DNA of 64,000 nt, taken from Colwellia sp. Arc7-635. GTDB taxonomy: Bacteria; Pseudomonadota; Gammaproteobacteria; Enterobacterales; Alteromonadaceae. Each line of letters opens with the position of its first letter. Positions within the stretch are counted from its first letter, which is position 1. The notes beneath the pieces were generated by a model. The model saw only the letters and a program-made list of their open reading frames with translations, was not told the origin of the DNA and ran no database searches. Made by a program: the position numbers and the translations under genes. Shown here one piece after another: positions 15,903-24,761 of the stretch. Location: positions 930,001 to 994,000 of the forward strand of contig NZ_CP034660.1 of NCBI RefSeq assembly GCF_003971255.1. The letters run 5' to 3'.

Positions 15903-16081
15903 AATACAGGCCTTCTATTTGTTGCTTTACTCAGCCTTAATCAACACGATTTGCGCATTCATTACGACGAGTAGGGCAGTGGGGCTATTTTCATTACGGA
16001 AAAGTAAAAGACCAATGGTTTTAAAACACAGGCCTTCTATTTGTTGCTTTACTCAGCCTTAATCAACACGATTTGTGCGTT
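15838..16081. repeat. 122-bp tandem duplication across two convergent gene ends
   Basis: Bases 15838-15959 recur at 15960-16081 with about five substitutions. Each unit carries the last codons of the FAD oxidase, the intergenic bases and the last codons of the hydroxyacid dehydrogenase on the other strand. Both genes keep one intact end, so neither is broken. Confidence 0.92.
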
Positions 16082-17012
16082 CACCTTGCTCAAATGCCGT
16101 TATATTCGTGGCGACCAAATTAAGTAAGACCTGCTGTGCTTGTTGGCTTGCCCAAGCGATATGAGCGGTAATTTTTAACTTAGGTGACTGCGCAGCTAAA
16201 AGTATATGATCTTTTGGTGGTGGCTCTTGTTCAAGTACATCTAAAATCGCGCAGGCAATTTCATCGTTATTTAAGGCACTGAGCAAATCTTCGTTATTAA
16301 TTAGAGCACCGCGCGCGGTATTAATTAGTATCGCGCTTGTTTTCATACGAGCAAATAACTCCGCATTAAACATACCTTGTGTTTCTGGCGTTTGCGGGCA
16401 ATGTAAGCTGATAATATCTGCTTGCTCGATAGCGGCTAAAAACGCCATTCGCTCAGGTCTAATCGTTGTGGCTCCGGGTCTTTCTGCAATCAGTACCGTC
16501 ATGTCAAAAGCTTTAGCAATATCGGCAACTTTCTGTCCCAAAGCCCCGTAACCAATAATAGCGATAGACTTGCCTGCTAGTTCGATACTGCCATTACCGT
16601 GCACACAAAAGGTCTCACTTTTCTGCCATAAACCTTGCTGGGTATTGCGGTTGTGATGCTCAATTTGACTAAAGTGAGCCAGTAACTGAGCAAAAATATA
16701 TTGGGCAAGGGTATTTTTTGCATAACCACTGACATTAGTCACCGCTATACCTAGTGCTTTCGCTGCTGCAATATCGACATTATTAATGCCGGTAGCGGTG
16801 ATACAGATCAGTTTTAAATCAGGTAGCTGACTTAATGTTTCACGGCTTAGCTCTACTTTGTTAGTTAATATAATTTCTGCATTAGCACTATGTTGCACGA
16901 CTTGTGAGGGAGATGTTGTTGCGTGTCGTTCAAGTTTACTGACAACTTGATTAATGGCAGATAAGTCTAAGGACTGGCTAAAGGTTTGATAATCTAAAAA
17001 TACAGCTCGCAT
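16059..17012 (-). CDS. D-2-hydroxyacid dehydrogenase (glycerate/hydroxypyruvate reductase-like)
   Basis: This 317-residue NAD(P)-dependent enzyme reduces 2-ketoacids to D-2-hydroxyacids. The Rossmann motif IIGYGALGQ has G154, G156 and G159. Catalytic residues are R234 (NTARGALIN), E263 (DVLEQEPP) and H284 (TAHIAWAS), so all three are present. The overall pattern is closest to HprA-type hydroxypyruvate/glyoxylate reductases. Its 3' end overlaps a 122-bp tandem duplication. The ATG at 17012 is preceded on the minus strand by GAAGAG-like sequence (TCTCTTCC complement), a weak but suitable ribosome site. Confidence 0.9.
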   Translation of the reverse strand: MRAVFLDYQTFSQSLDLSAINQVVSKLERHATTSPSQVVQHSANAEIILTNKVELSRETLSQLPDLKLICITATGINNVDIAAAKALGIAVTNVSGYAKNTLAQYIFAQLLAHFSQIEHHNRNTQQGLWQKSETFCVHGNGSIELAGKSIAIIGYGALGQKVADIAKAFDMTVLIAERPGATTIRPERMAFLAAIEQADIISLHCPQTPETQGMFNAELFARMKTSAILINTARGALINNEDLLSALNNDEIACAILDVLEQEPPPKDHILLAAQSPKLKITAHIAWASQQAQQVLLNLVATNITAFEQGERTNRVD

Positions 17013-17104
17013 GGAAGAGACCCATTAGGAAAATTTTGCCAAGCTTATCGTAAAGCCGTCAATGGGTCGATGGCATTTTGGCTGTTTTTAGAGGGGTTCA
17101 GGTT

Positions 17105-17242
17105 TTATTCGCTGCTATGAGGTTTTGTGGGTGGGATGTAATGAGGCGCTTTAGGGATTTTAAATTGAAATAATAACGCCTCGGCAATACTGACTGCAAA
17201 GGCGCTTCTATTGAGCAAATTAATGATCGGATCATAAATCAT
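17105..17242 (-). CDS. Possible small ORF downstream of nnrS, 45 aa
   Basis: An ATG-started minus-strand frame begins about 20 bases after the nnrS stop and encodes 45 residues (starting MIYDPIINLLNRSAFAVSIA, ending in a proline-rich tail). The composition is protein-like, and the spacing suggests it could be the last gene of the nnrS transcript. No family is recognised, and no good ribosome site is seen. Confidence 0.35.
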   Translation of the reverse strand: MIYDPIINLLNRSAFAVSIAEALLFQFKIPKAPHYIPPTKPHSSE

Positions 17243-17261
17243 TAAAGAGCGTGTTAAACGC

Positions 17262-18467
17262 TTATCCTGGTCGACCGTCAGCGCGCGATTTTAAAAGCAT
17301 TGGACCATAATAAACAATAAATAGACCAAAGCTAAGTAACCAAAGAAAGCCACTGATATCGATGAACATCATAGTTTTTTCTGGGAAGCCCCAAGGGCCA
17401 AAGCTTCTTACTAAACCTGCTAATACCATAGCACCAAACGCTAAAGACATCAGTTTAGGTGGCTGTAATGTTCTGCCAGTATGACCTAAAGATACTCGAG
17501 AAATCATCGCGAGAATAACGCCGCCGATACCACCCACAGTGATTAAATGCCAAACATGATTCGTTGGTATTTCAGCAATTAAATAACTGAGTCCTAGTAG
17601 TATTAACCCATAAGCTAGCGCTTTTATTGAAAGGTGCAAAGACCATAATAGTGGCACGCCTAAGGTGATCCAAGGTCGCCATCTCAGCCAGCGCATTGCT
17701 TGAAAAACACCGGCAATAATTAAAATTACGCCGATATAAAAGTTATTAACGCCAATAAGAGGGTGTAACAGTAATAAAATAGTGACCAAGGCGAGTGAAC
17801 CATTGGTGACTTTATCGAGCCAAGCAGGTGTGACTACTTTTGTTGTGTTGGTACCATTGGCAGTAAACATAGGCGCTACACGACCAACCATAACGGAAAT
17901 AAGTAAGGTAACTAACATCACTCCAGCATAGCCTGCATATTGAGTAGATATTGAATTAGGATAATAAATGCTGGCGTGCATTTCGGCATTAGCAATAGTA
18001 AAAATAGTTAACAGCGGAACAAAAAATAAATTACGATATTGTTTAACGGCTAATATTGGCTTTGCCAATATAAATGCTACACAAGGTAGAAAAGCTAAAT
18101 CTATTGCGGTGCTTAATGTTGGGCCTAACACCTCAGGAAATATCAAACAAAGTCGGCCTAGTAGCCAAACAAAAAATAAACCCGCAAGCACTTTGCCTTT
18201 TACGCCCGGCATACCTGTCCAGTTTTGCACGGCGGTTAAAAGAAAACCGGCGATAATAGCGCAACCAAAACCGAAAATCATTTCATGAATATGCCACCAG
18301 TAACCGCCACCTAGGGGCTGAAAATTTATCGCACCTCGATACAGCAGCAGCCATAATAAAATGGCGATAACACTAAATAAAGCACCTGCGAGAAAGAAGG
18401 GCCGAAAGCCTAATCTAAACAGCGGGGCTATTTGTTGCTCTTTGTTTAAGTCGGTAATTTGCATCAT
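17262..18467 (-). CDS. nnrS: NnrS family membrane protein
   Basis: This 401-residue polytopic inner-membrane protein has about twelve hydrophobic segments. The N-terminal APLFRLGFRPFFLAG and GGYWWHIHEMIFGFG blocks are hallmarks of NnrS, a haem/copper-associated protein linked to nitric-oxide stress and denitrification in several proteobacteria. Conserved histidines (HIHEM, NHVWHLITVGGIGG) could bind metal. No nor or nir genes are adjacent. Two successive ATG codons (18467 and 18464) are possible starts, with AAAGG upstream. Confidence 0.92.
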   Translation of the reverse strand: MMQITDLNKEQQIAPLFRLGFRPFFLAGALFSVIAILLWLLLYRGAINFQPLGGGYWWHIHEMIFGFGCAIIAGFLLTAVQNWTGMPGVKGKVLAGLFFVWLLGRLCLIFPEVLGPTLSTAIDLAFLPCVAFILAKPILAVKQYRNLFFVPLLTIFTIANAEMHASIYYPNSISTQYAGYAGVMLVTLLISVMVGRVAPMFTANGTNTTKVVTPAWLDKVTNGSLALVTILLLLHPLIGVNNFYIGVILIIAGVFQAMRWLRWRPWITLGVPLLWSLHLSIKALAYGLILLGLSYLIAEIPTNHVWHLITVGGIGGVILAMISRVSLGHTGRTLQPPKLMSLAFGAMVLAGLVRSFGPWGFPEKTMMFIDISGFLWLLSFGLFIVYYGPMLLKSRADGRPG

Positions 18468-18578
18468 CTGTGCAACCTTTATTTTTTACGTTGGGGCGAT
18501 AATAAAGCAATAAAAATATAATTACTTTGCCATACATCAATAATTTAACCTTGAGTGAAGCTATTATGCTACTTGTAC

Positions 18579-18824
18579 TTAACTAATAGGGAGTTCTAAT
18601 TCAACAATTTGCTCAGATATTAATTCGAGTTTTTCAGCCATTAACGCTTGGGCGTCATACAAACCTCGATTGTAATAAACCGCGCCTAACTCTTTAGTAA
18701 AAAAGTCGAGTAAGAAGTCAGCATCAAATTGTTCTAAGTCCTGATCGAGTTCTTTAATAAAGTAACGCTGCAGCTTATCAATCAACAAAGATTTTTCGGC
18801 CTGAGTAAATTGTATCGGCGACAT
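18579..18824 (-). CDS. DUF2164 family protein
   Basis: This 81-residue acidic cytoplasmic protein matches the DUF2164 pattern. It opens with a polar helix and carries the conserved FFTKELGAVYYNRGLYDAQ block in the centre. Function is unknown in the family. It is transcribed away from the small membrane peptide and iscX. Confidence 0.8.
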   Translation of the reverse strand: MSPIQFTQAEKSLLIDKLQRYFIKELDQDLEQFDADFLLDFFTKELGAVYYNRGLYDAQALMAEKLELISEQIVELELPIS

Positions 18825-18962
18825 AAATAAGTTTTCCTTAAAGGGTAAGTTTAATTTAGTGTAAATTGTTATTATACCTGTTCAAACCTAGGATGCTGAA
18901 ACTGCATTTTATCATTGGCAAGTATATACTGGTGATACCGATACTAATCTAAGTGAGCTATT

Positions 18963-19094
18963 GTGAATAAATCGACGTTCAAGCAATGGTGGCAAACAGA
19001 TTGTCAATTTTGCCGTAAATCTAGAATGATTATTTTCTGGCTGGTTTTGATGTTAATCGCTGATGGCCTTTGGTTTGGCTTAATCATTCACTAA
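18963..19094 (+). CDS. Small single-pass membrane peptide with CxxC, 43 aa
   Basis: A GTG-started frame encodes 43 residues. A tryptophan-rich polar start includes CQFCRK (C14 and C17). One transmembrane helix follows (about residues 21-42, IIFWLVLMLIADGLWFGLII). It lies 27 bases upstream of iscX on the same strand, so the two may be co-transcribed. The CxxC would sit at the cytoplasmic membrane face by the positive-inside rule. No family is recognised; the helix and context make it a credible gene. Confidence 0.5.
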   Translation: MNKSTFKQWWQTDCQFCRKSRMIIFWLVLMLIADGLWFGLIIH

Positions 19095-19121
19095 ATACTA
19101 AATACTAAAAGAGAAAATATT

Positions 19122-19322
19122 ATGAGCTATCGTTGGACTGATTCACTTGAAATTGCGCTTGATTTAATCGAAGTACACCCAGATGTTGATCCAATGAAAT
19201 TGCATTTTCCGGAATTAATGCAGTGGGTATTAGCGTTAGAAAACTTTGAAGATGACCCTAAGCATTGCGGTGAGCGCGTACTTGAAGCTATTCAGTTAGC
19301 TTGGATATCTGAAGCCGATTAA
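19122..19322 (+). CDS. iscX: Fe-S cluster assembly protein IscX
   Basis: This 66-residue acidic protein matches IscX (YfhJ): YRWTDSLEIALDL, DPMKLHFPEL, FEDDPKHCGERVLEAIQLAW. IscX binds IscS and iron and tunes Fe-S cluster formation. In many gammaproteobacteria it ends the isc operon and precedes ndk. Here no iscS, iscU, hscA or fdx is present in the window, so the gene is detached from the main operon. AGAGAAAAT lies ahead of the ATG. Confidence 0.93.
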   Translation: MSYRWTDSLEIALDLIEVHPDVDPMKLHFPELMQWVLALENFEDDPKHCGERVLEAIQLAWISEAD

Positions 19323-19478
19323 TTATGAGTGCTCGCTTTGTGGTGCGATTATCAATTTAAACTGGTCGATCAGCTTATTGCACTTTTCAAAAGGTGAAAT
19401 TTGATTATAATGTCAGCATTATGATTCTTATGGTGAATTTTCACCATTCACAGCAAATATGAACAATAAAGATAAACT

Positions 19479-21173
19479 ATGACATCTGAAAAAAATCAAC
19501 GTCCATTATATATTCCATACGCGGGTCCTAGTTTATTAGAAACGCCGTTACTTAATAAAGGCAGCGCATTTAGTGCAGATGAGCGCTCACACTTTAATTT
19601 AATTGGCTTGTTACCGCCACGCTTTGAAACTATTGATGAGCAAGTTGAACGTGCTTACATGCAGTATCGTAGCTTTGAAACTAACTTAAATAAGCATATT
19701 TACTTACGCGCCATTCATGATAACAACGAAACGTTGTTTTTTAAGTTAGTTCAAGCGCATTTGGCTGAGATGATGCCAATTATCTATACGCCTACTGTCG
19801 GTGATGCTTGTGAACAGTTTTCTGATATTTATCGCAGCTCACGTGGCCTATTCGTTTCTTACGACCAACGTCATCAACTTGATGATATTTTACGTAATGC
19901 CACTAAAAACAAAGTTAAAGTTATTGTTGTTACCGATGGTGAACGTATTTTAGGTTTAGGCGACCAAGGTATCGGCGGCATGGGCATTCCGATTGGTAAG
20001 CTTTCGCTTTATACCGCGTGTGGCGGTATCAGCCCAGCTTATACTCTACCGGTTATGCTTGATGTGGGTACTAATAATGAGAAGCTATTAAATGACCCTA
20101 TGTATATGGGCTGGCGTCATCCTCGTATTGAACAAGAAAAATACGATGAGTTTTTAGAAATGTTTATCAACGCCGTTAAACGTCGTTGGCCACATGTGTT
20201 ACTTCAATTTGAAGACTTTGCACAACCTAATGCTACACCATTACTTAATCGCTATCGTGATGAAATATGTTGTTTTAACGATGACATTCAAGGTACAGCG
20301 TCAGTAACTGTTGGTACATTATTAGCCGCGTGTCGTACCAAAAAAGTGCCATTATCAGCACAACGTGTTGCTTTTGTTGGCGCAGGCTCTGCCGGTTGTG
20401 GTATTGCGGAACAAATTATTTCGCAAATGGTCAGTGAAGGCATATCTGAGCCACAAGCCCGTAGTCAAATATTTATGATTGACCGCTTTGGTTTATTAAC
20501 CGAAGGCATGTCGGGCTTACGTGACTTTCAAGAGAAACTTACACAAAAGCAAGCAGCAATAACTCCATGGAACACTGAAGGTGAATATGCATCTTTACTA
20601 GAGGTAATGCAAAGTGCTCAACCAACCATTTTAATTGGTGTTTCAGGTGTGCCGGGTTTATTCACTGAAGCGGTGATTAAAGCGATGAAAGCAAACTGCA
20701 CCACACCAATAATCTTTCCATTGAGCAACCCAAGTCGCCAAGTTGAAGCAACGCCAGAGCAAGTAATTAACTGGACTGAAGGTGATGTTATTATTGCTAC
20801 CGGCAGCCCATTTGACCCGGTTGAATACAAGGGTAAGGTTTTCCCTATTGCCCAATGTAATAATAGCTATATTTTTCCTGGCATAGGGCTTGGTGTTGTA
20901 TCAGCTAACATTAACCGTATTACCGATGAAATGTTAATGGCAGCAAGTGAAATGTTAGCGCAAGCTTCACCACTAGCGAATACGGCAACCGGTGAACTAC
21001 TGCCACCATTGATCGAAATTGCTGATTTAAGCAGAAAGATAGCTTTCTCGATTGCTAAAATTGCTTTCGATCAAGGCTTAGCCTTACCGTTATCGGATGA
21101 ACAATTGCTTGAAAAAATTGAAGCTAATTTTTGGACACCGCAATATCGTCAATATCGTCGAGTTAGCATTTAA
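19479..21173 (+). CDS. maeA: NAD-dependent malic enzyme
   Basis: This 564-residue enzyme decarboxylates malate oxidatively to pyruvate with NAD+; E. coli MaeA has 565 residues. Signatures include [17 protein letters not shown] near residue 105, the metal-binding [13 protein letters not shown] and [18 protein letters not shown] blocks, and the NAD motif [15 protein letters not shown]. The C-terminal [16 protein letters not shown] and FPGIGLG blocks also fit. It lies between iscX and ndk, where a malic enzyme is not usually found. A long imperfect hairpin follows the stop. Confidence 0.96.
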   Translation: MTSEKNQRPLYIPYAGPSLLETPLLNKGSAFSADERSHFNLIGLLPPRFETIDEQVERAYMQYRSFETNLNKHIYLRAIHDNNETLFFKLVQAHLAEMMPIIYTPTVGDACEQFSDIYRSSRGLFVSYDQRHQLDDILRNATKNKVKVIVVTDGERILGLGDQGIGGMGIPIGKLSLYTACGGISPAYTLPVMLDVGTNNEKLLNDPMYMGWRHPRIEQEKYDEFLEMFINAVKRRWPHVLLQFEDFAQPNATPLLNRYRDEICCFNDDIQGTASVTVGTLLAACRTKKVPLSAQRVAFVGAGSAGCGIAEQIISQMVSEGISEPQARSQIFMIDRFGLLTEGMSGLRDFQEKLTQKQAAITPWNTEGEYASLLEVMQSAQPTILIGVSGVPGLFTEAVIKAMKANCTTPIIFPLSNPSRQVEATPEQVINWTEGDVIIATGSPFDPVEYKGKVFPIAQCNNSYIFPGIGLGVVSANINRITDEMLMAASEMLAQASPLANTATGELLPPLIEIADLSRKIAFSIAKIAFDQGLALPLSDEQLLEKIEANFWTPQYRQYRRVSI

Positions 21174-21501
21174 TTATCGAATATTTTTGAATACTACTGA
21201 ATTAGCATAGCGTTACCTTGAGTTAGCGTGATCGTCTTGATGATCACTAAACTCATGGTAATGCTATTAGCGTTAGTTAACGTTATCAGTCTTGCTTTAG
21301 GTGTATTACATATAGATTCATTGGTAACTTTTAATGTTAAACGAAGTACATATCCATTTCTGTATGACTATTTAGGCTAAATATAGCTAAACCAAGTTAA
21401 ACCCTCCCAAAATGATAACCCTAGGCATTTGCTTTTAATTCGTCTATAATCGCGCCAAAATTTATACCGTATTTAATTCTAATTTTATTGAGAGGGCTAT
21501 C
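21174..21501. other. maeA-ndk intergenic region with a long imperfect hairpin
   Basis: No gene is seen in these 330 bases. At about 21205-21270 a long imperfect hairpin forms (TTACCTTGAGTTAG and TGATC pairing with GATCA and CTAAACTCATGGTAA), likely the maeA 3' end. The ndk promoter lies at 21422-21450. Confidence 0.5.
21422..21450 (+). promoter_or_regulatory. Candidate sigma-70 promoter of ndk
   Basis: A perfect TATAAT at 21445-21450 is preceded, after 17 bases, by TAGGCA (four of six matches to TTGACA). It sits 52 bases ahead of the ndk start. Confidence 0.55.
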
Positions 21502-21933
21502 ATGGCTATCGAACGTACTTTTTCTATCGTAAAACCTGACGCAGTTGCTAAAAACTTCATTGGTCAAATCTACAACCGTTTTGAAACTGCTGGTTTAAAA
21601 ATCGTTGCTTCTAAAATGATTCACTTATCAAAAGAAAAAGCAGAAGGCTTTTACGCTGAACATAGCGAACGTCCTTTCTTTGGCGCTTTAGTTGAATTCA
21701 TGACTTCTGGCCCAGTAATGGTTCAAGTTTTAGAAGGCGAAAACGCTGTTCTTAAAAACCGTGAAATCATGGGTGCTACTAACCCTGCTGAAGCACTTGC
21801 TGGTACTATCCGTGCTGATCTTGCTGATTCAATTGATGAAAACGCTGCTCACGGTTCTGATGCTTTAGAATCTGCTGCACGTGAAATTGCTTACTTCTTC
21901 GCTGACGAAGAAATTTGCCCACGTACTCGTTAA
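21502..21933 (+). CDS. ndk: Nucleoside diphosphate kinase
   Basis: This 143-residue enzyme balances NTP/dNTP pools by transferring a phosphate through H117 (ENAAHGSD), the same position as in E. coli. The N-terminal [15 protein letters not shown] block is typical. GAGAGGG lies ahead of the ATG. Codon use is strongly biased, as in highly expressed genes. A terminator at 22000 ends the transcript before rlmN. Confidence 0.98.
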   Translation: MAIERTFSIVKPDAVAKNFIGQIYNRFETAGLKIVASKMIHLSKEKAEGFYAEHSERPFFGALVEFMTSGPVMVQVLEGENAVLKNREIMGATNPAEALAGTIRADLADSIDENAAHGSDALESAAREIAYFFADEEICPRTR

Positions 21934-21999
21934 TTTTAAATTTTACATAATAAGTTATCTAAACATTAGGTAGCTTGATGTAGTTTAAAAATTAATTTG

Positions 22000-22036
22000 A
22001 AGGATTTTACTGTTAATCGGTAAAATCCTTTTGTCT
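22000..22036 (+). terminator. Intrinsic terminator of ndk
   Basis: AAGGATTTTAC (22000-22010) pairs with GTAAAATCCTT (22020-22030) around a nine-base loop, followed by TTGTCTATTTT. Confidence 0.75.
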
Positions 22037-22210
22037 ATTTTACGGCTATATAAAATTGAATGTTTTGCTTAGCAGCATAGTACTGAGAACATTGACTTTT
22101 ATTTAGTTTGAATCTTATAAAGATTTAAAATAGACCCACTAAATTGTTTGTTTTGCGTAAAAAGCGTACAATTTGTTCTGTAATTTTTGTAGTTTTGAGA
22201 AGCTTTTATC

Positions 22211-23356
22211 ATGAGTGATGTAACCGAAGTAGTAACCCCAGTGAAGAATAAAATTAACTTACTAAACCTAGACCATCAGGGAATGCGAGAGTATTTTGCT
22301 TCAATCGGCGAGAAGCCATTTCGTGCTGACCAAATTATGAAGTGGATGTACCATTTTGGTTATGATGATTTTGAATTGATGACCAACTTGAATAAAAAAT
22401 TACGTGAAAAATTACAACGTGATACTGAAATTAAAGCGCCAGAGATTTCTGAAAAGCAAGTTTCTAACGACGGTACAATCAAGTACGCATTACGCCTTGA
22501 AGGCGGTCAAGAAATTGAAACTGTCTGGATCCCTGAAAATGGTCGAGCAACTCTTTGTGTTTCTTCACAAGTTGGTTGTGCATTGGAATGTACTTTTTGT
22601 TCAACAGCGCAACAAGGCTTCAATCGTAACCTTTCTATGGCCGAAATTATTGGTCAAGTATGGCGAGTAGCCAATGATATTGGTGCTACCCGAATTGCTG
22701 GCACACGTCCTATTACGAATATCGTGATGATGGGCATGGGCGAACCATTACTGAACATGAAAAACCTGATCCCAGCATTAGATACTATGTTGAATGACTT
22801 AGGTTACGGTTTATCTAAACGCCGTGTAACGGTAAGTACTTCAGGTGTGGTACCCGCTTTAGATATGTTAAAAGAGAAAATTGATTGTGCTTTGGCAATA
22901 TCAATCCATGCACCAAACAATAAGTTGCGTGACGAATTAGTGCCGATTAACAAAAAGTATCCATTAGAAGAGTTTTTAGCGGCTGCCGGTCGTTATATTG
23001 ATGGTTCAAAAGCGAATAAACAGGCGACTATCGAGTATGTAATGCTTGATCATGTTAACGATAGCACTGAACAAGCGCATGAATTAGCCCGAGCTTTGAA
23101 AGATTTACCGAGTAAAATCAACTTGATCCCATTTAATCCTTACCCGGGTTCACCTTACACTCGTTCAAGTAATTCACGTATCGACCGTTTCGATAAAGTG
23201 CTGCAAAGCTATGGCCTGACAGTGATCACTCGTCGTACTCGTGGTGATGATATTGACGCTGCATGTGGTCAATTAGCGGGGGATGTTTTGGATAGAACCA
23301 AGCGAGCAGGAAAAAAAGAGGTGAAAGCTGAGTCAATTTCGGTAAAAATGGTTTAA
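22211..23356 (+). CDS. rlmN: Dual-specificity 23S rRNA/tRNA adenine-C2 methyltransferase
   Basis: This 381-residue radical-SAM enzyme methylates A2503 of 23S rRNA and A37 of some tRNAs. The 4Fe-4S motif is CALECTFC (C123, C127, C130). The conserved second pair includes C116 (TLCVSSQ) and the methyl-carrying C352 (DIDAACGQL). Other family blocks are [11 protein letters not shown] and STSGVVPAL. It heads the rlmN-pilF-rodZ-ispG-hisS-yfgM-bamB-der block conserved in gammaproteobacteria. The C-terminus has a short basic extension. Confidence 0.97.
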   Translation: MSDVTEVVTPVKNKINLLNLDHQGMREYFASIGEKPFRADQIMKWMYHFGYDDFELMTNLNKKLREKLQRDTEIKAPEISEKQVSNDGTIKYALRLEGGQEIETVWIPENGRATLCVSSQVGCALECTFCSTAQQGFNRNLSMAEIIGQVWRVANDIGATRIAGTRPITNIVMMGMGEPLLNMKNLIPALDTMLNDLGYGLSKRRVTVSTSGVVPALDMLKEKIDCALAISIHAPNNKLRDELVPINKKYPLEEFLAAAGRYIDGSKANKQATIEYVMLDHVNDSTEQAHELARALKDLPSKINLIPFNPYPGSPYTRSSNSRIDRFDKVLQSYGLTVITRRTRGDDIDAACGQLAGDVLDRTKRAGKKEVKAESISVKMV

Positions 23357-23411
23357 TTGAGATTAAACTATAATTTATTGAAACATAACTTAATTAAGTG
23401 ACTGCACCTTT

Positions 23412-24755
23412 ATGATGACAAAATTATCACCGTTTTTTATTGTATTGCTGGCAACGAGTTCGTTAAGCGGCTGTGTAACGCAAAACTATGGTAATGATAA
23501 AGAAACACCGCTGATTGAGAATGAATCAAGTAATGATGAAATGGCCATGACCCGCATAACGCTGGGCATTGGCTATCTCAAAATGGGCAATACCCAGCAA
23601 GCTAAGTTAAATTTGGAAAAAGCAAAACGATTTTCACCAAATTTAGTTCAAGTGCATACTGCGTTTGCTCATTATTATGATACGGTCGATGAACCTGTTT
23701 TAGCGACTAAAGCTTATGAACATGCCTTAAGTATTAATAGTGAAGATGCTGATACATTAAATAATTATGGTGTGTTTTTATGCCGCCAAGAAAAATACGC
23801 TGCAGCTGAAGAGCAAATGTTAAAAGCTATTGCTGTACCTAGTTATATTCTCGTTGCACAAAGTTATGAAAATCTAGCGTTATGCCAACTTAAAGCTAAA
23901 CACTTTGATAAAGCAGAAATATATCTTGAAAAATCCATAGCCCATAGTCCAAATAGAGCAAGTTCATTGCTACAAATGATGCGTCTACAGTATGCAAAAA
24001 GTGACTTCACATTGGCACAGGCTTATTTGTATCGCTATGAAAAATCAACACAGCGCATTAATGCTGATGCACTTGCATTAGCATTTAAGATTTTTGCTAA
24101 GCAGGGTAATAAGCGTGTTGCGAAAAACTATGGTGCTATGTTGGTGAAGATGTTCCCAAGCTCCTTTTCTGCGAAACAATATATTTTAAATGAACTTTAT
24201 CATATTGATGCGGACAAACTAGCTGAAGAATATCGAGCTTCACTTGTAAGTGATAAAAGCACAGAACATAAGAAGCGTGTTGTGATATTGTCTCCTAAGA
24301 ATCACAAAGTTGCGGAAACGGCAGGCTTAAGTCGAGATGGCTTAAAACCGATTATGGCTAATTCAGTTATGCCAACGATGCAGCAAAACGTTGAATTATT
24401 AGCAAAAAAAAATAAAACTCAATTCATAGTTAAGCAAAATGTGAAGCAAGTTACCCAACAAAAATCACCTGAAACGGTACAAAAAATAGCTGACGAAACC
24501 GATAGTGAGTATAGTGCTACGACAGATGTAGTTATCAATAATGCACAAGTAAAACAAAAAGATAACAAATATTCGGTACCATTACCTATCCATACCGTTG
24601 AAAAAGGCGATAGCTTATTTGCTATCTCCGAACACTACAATGTTGTAATGAAAGATTTAGAGCTTTGGAATAAATTACGTTCCCCTTATATGCTAAGCAT
24701 TGGTGACGAACTTTATCTCGCGGACCCTAAATCAGCTGCAAAACGCGAAGAGTAA
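23412..24755 (+). CDS. pilF: Type IV pilus biogenesis lipoprotein PilF/PilW with C-terminal LysM
   Basis: This outer-membrane lipoprotein supports PilQ secretin assembly. The signal ends in a lipobox (SSLSGC, about residue 20). Residues ~40-250 form TPR repeats (ITLGIGYLKMGNTQQAKLNLEKA, then DADTLNNYGVFLCRQ). A low-complexity Q/K/T-rich linker follows. A LysM-like peptidoglycan-binding module ends the protein (HTVEKGDSLFAISEHYNV and LSIGDELYLADP). At 447 residues it is much longer than the usual ~250-residue PilF, because of the linker and LysM. It is seven bases ahead of rodZ, so co-translation is likely. Confidence 0.9.
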   Translation: MMTKLSPFFIVLLATSSLSGCVTQNYGNDKETPLIENESSNDEMAMTRITLGIGYLKMGNTQQAKLNLEKAKRFSPNLVQVHTAFAHYYDTVDEPVLATKAYEHALSINSEDADTLNNYGVFLCRQEKYAAAEEQMLKAIAVPSYILVAQSYENLALCQLKAKHFDKAEIYLEKSIAHSPNRASSLLQMMRLQYAKSDFTLAQAYLYRYEKSTQRINADALALAFKIFAKQGNKRVAKNYGAMLVKMFPSSFSAKQYILNELYHIDADKLAEEYRASLVSDKSTEHKKRVVILSPKNHKVAETAGLSRDGLKPIMANSVMPTMQQNVELLAKKNKTQFIVKQNVKQVTQQKSPETVQKIADETDSEYSATTDVVINNAQVKQKDNKYSVPLPIHTVEKGDSLFAISEHYNVVMKDLELWNKLRSPYMLSIGDELYLADPKSAAKREE

Positions 24756-24761
24756 CGCTTG

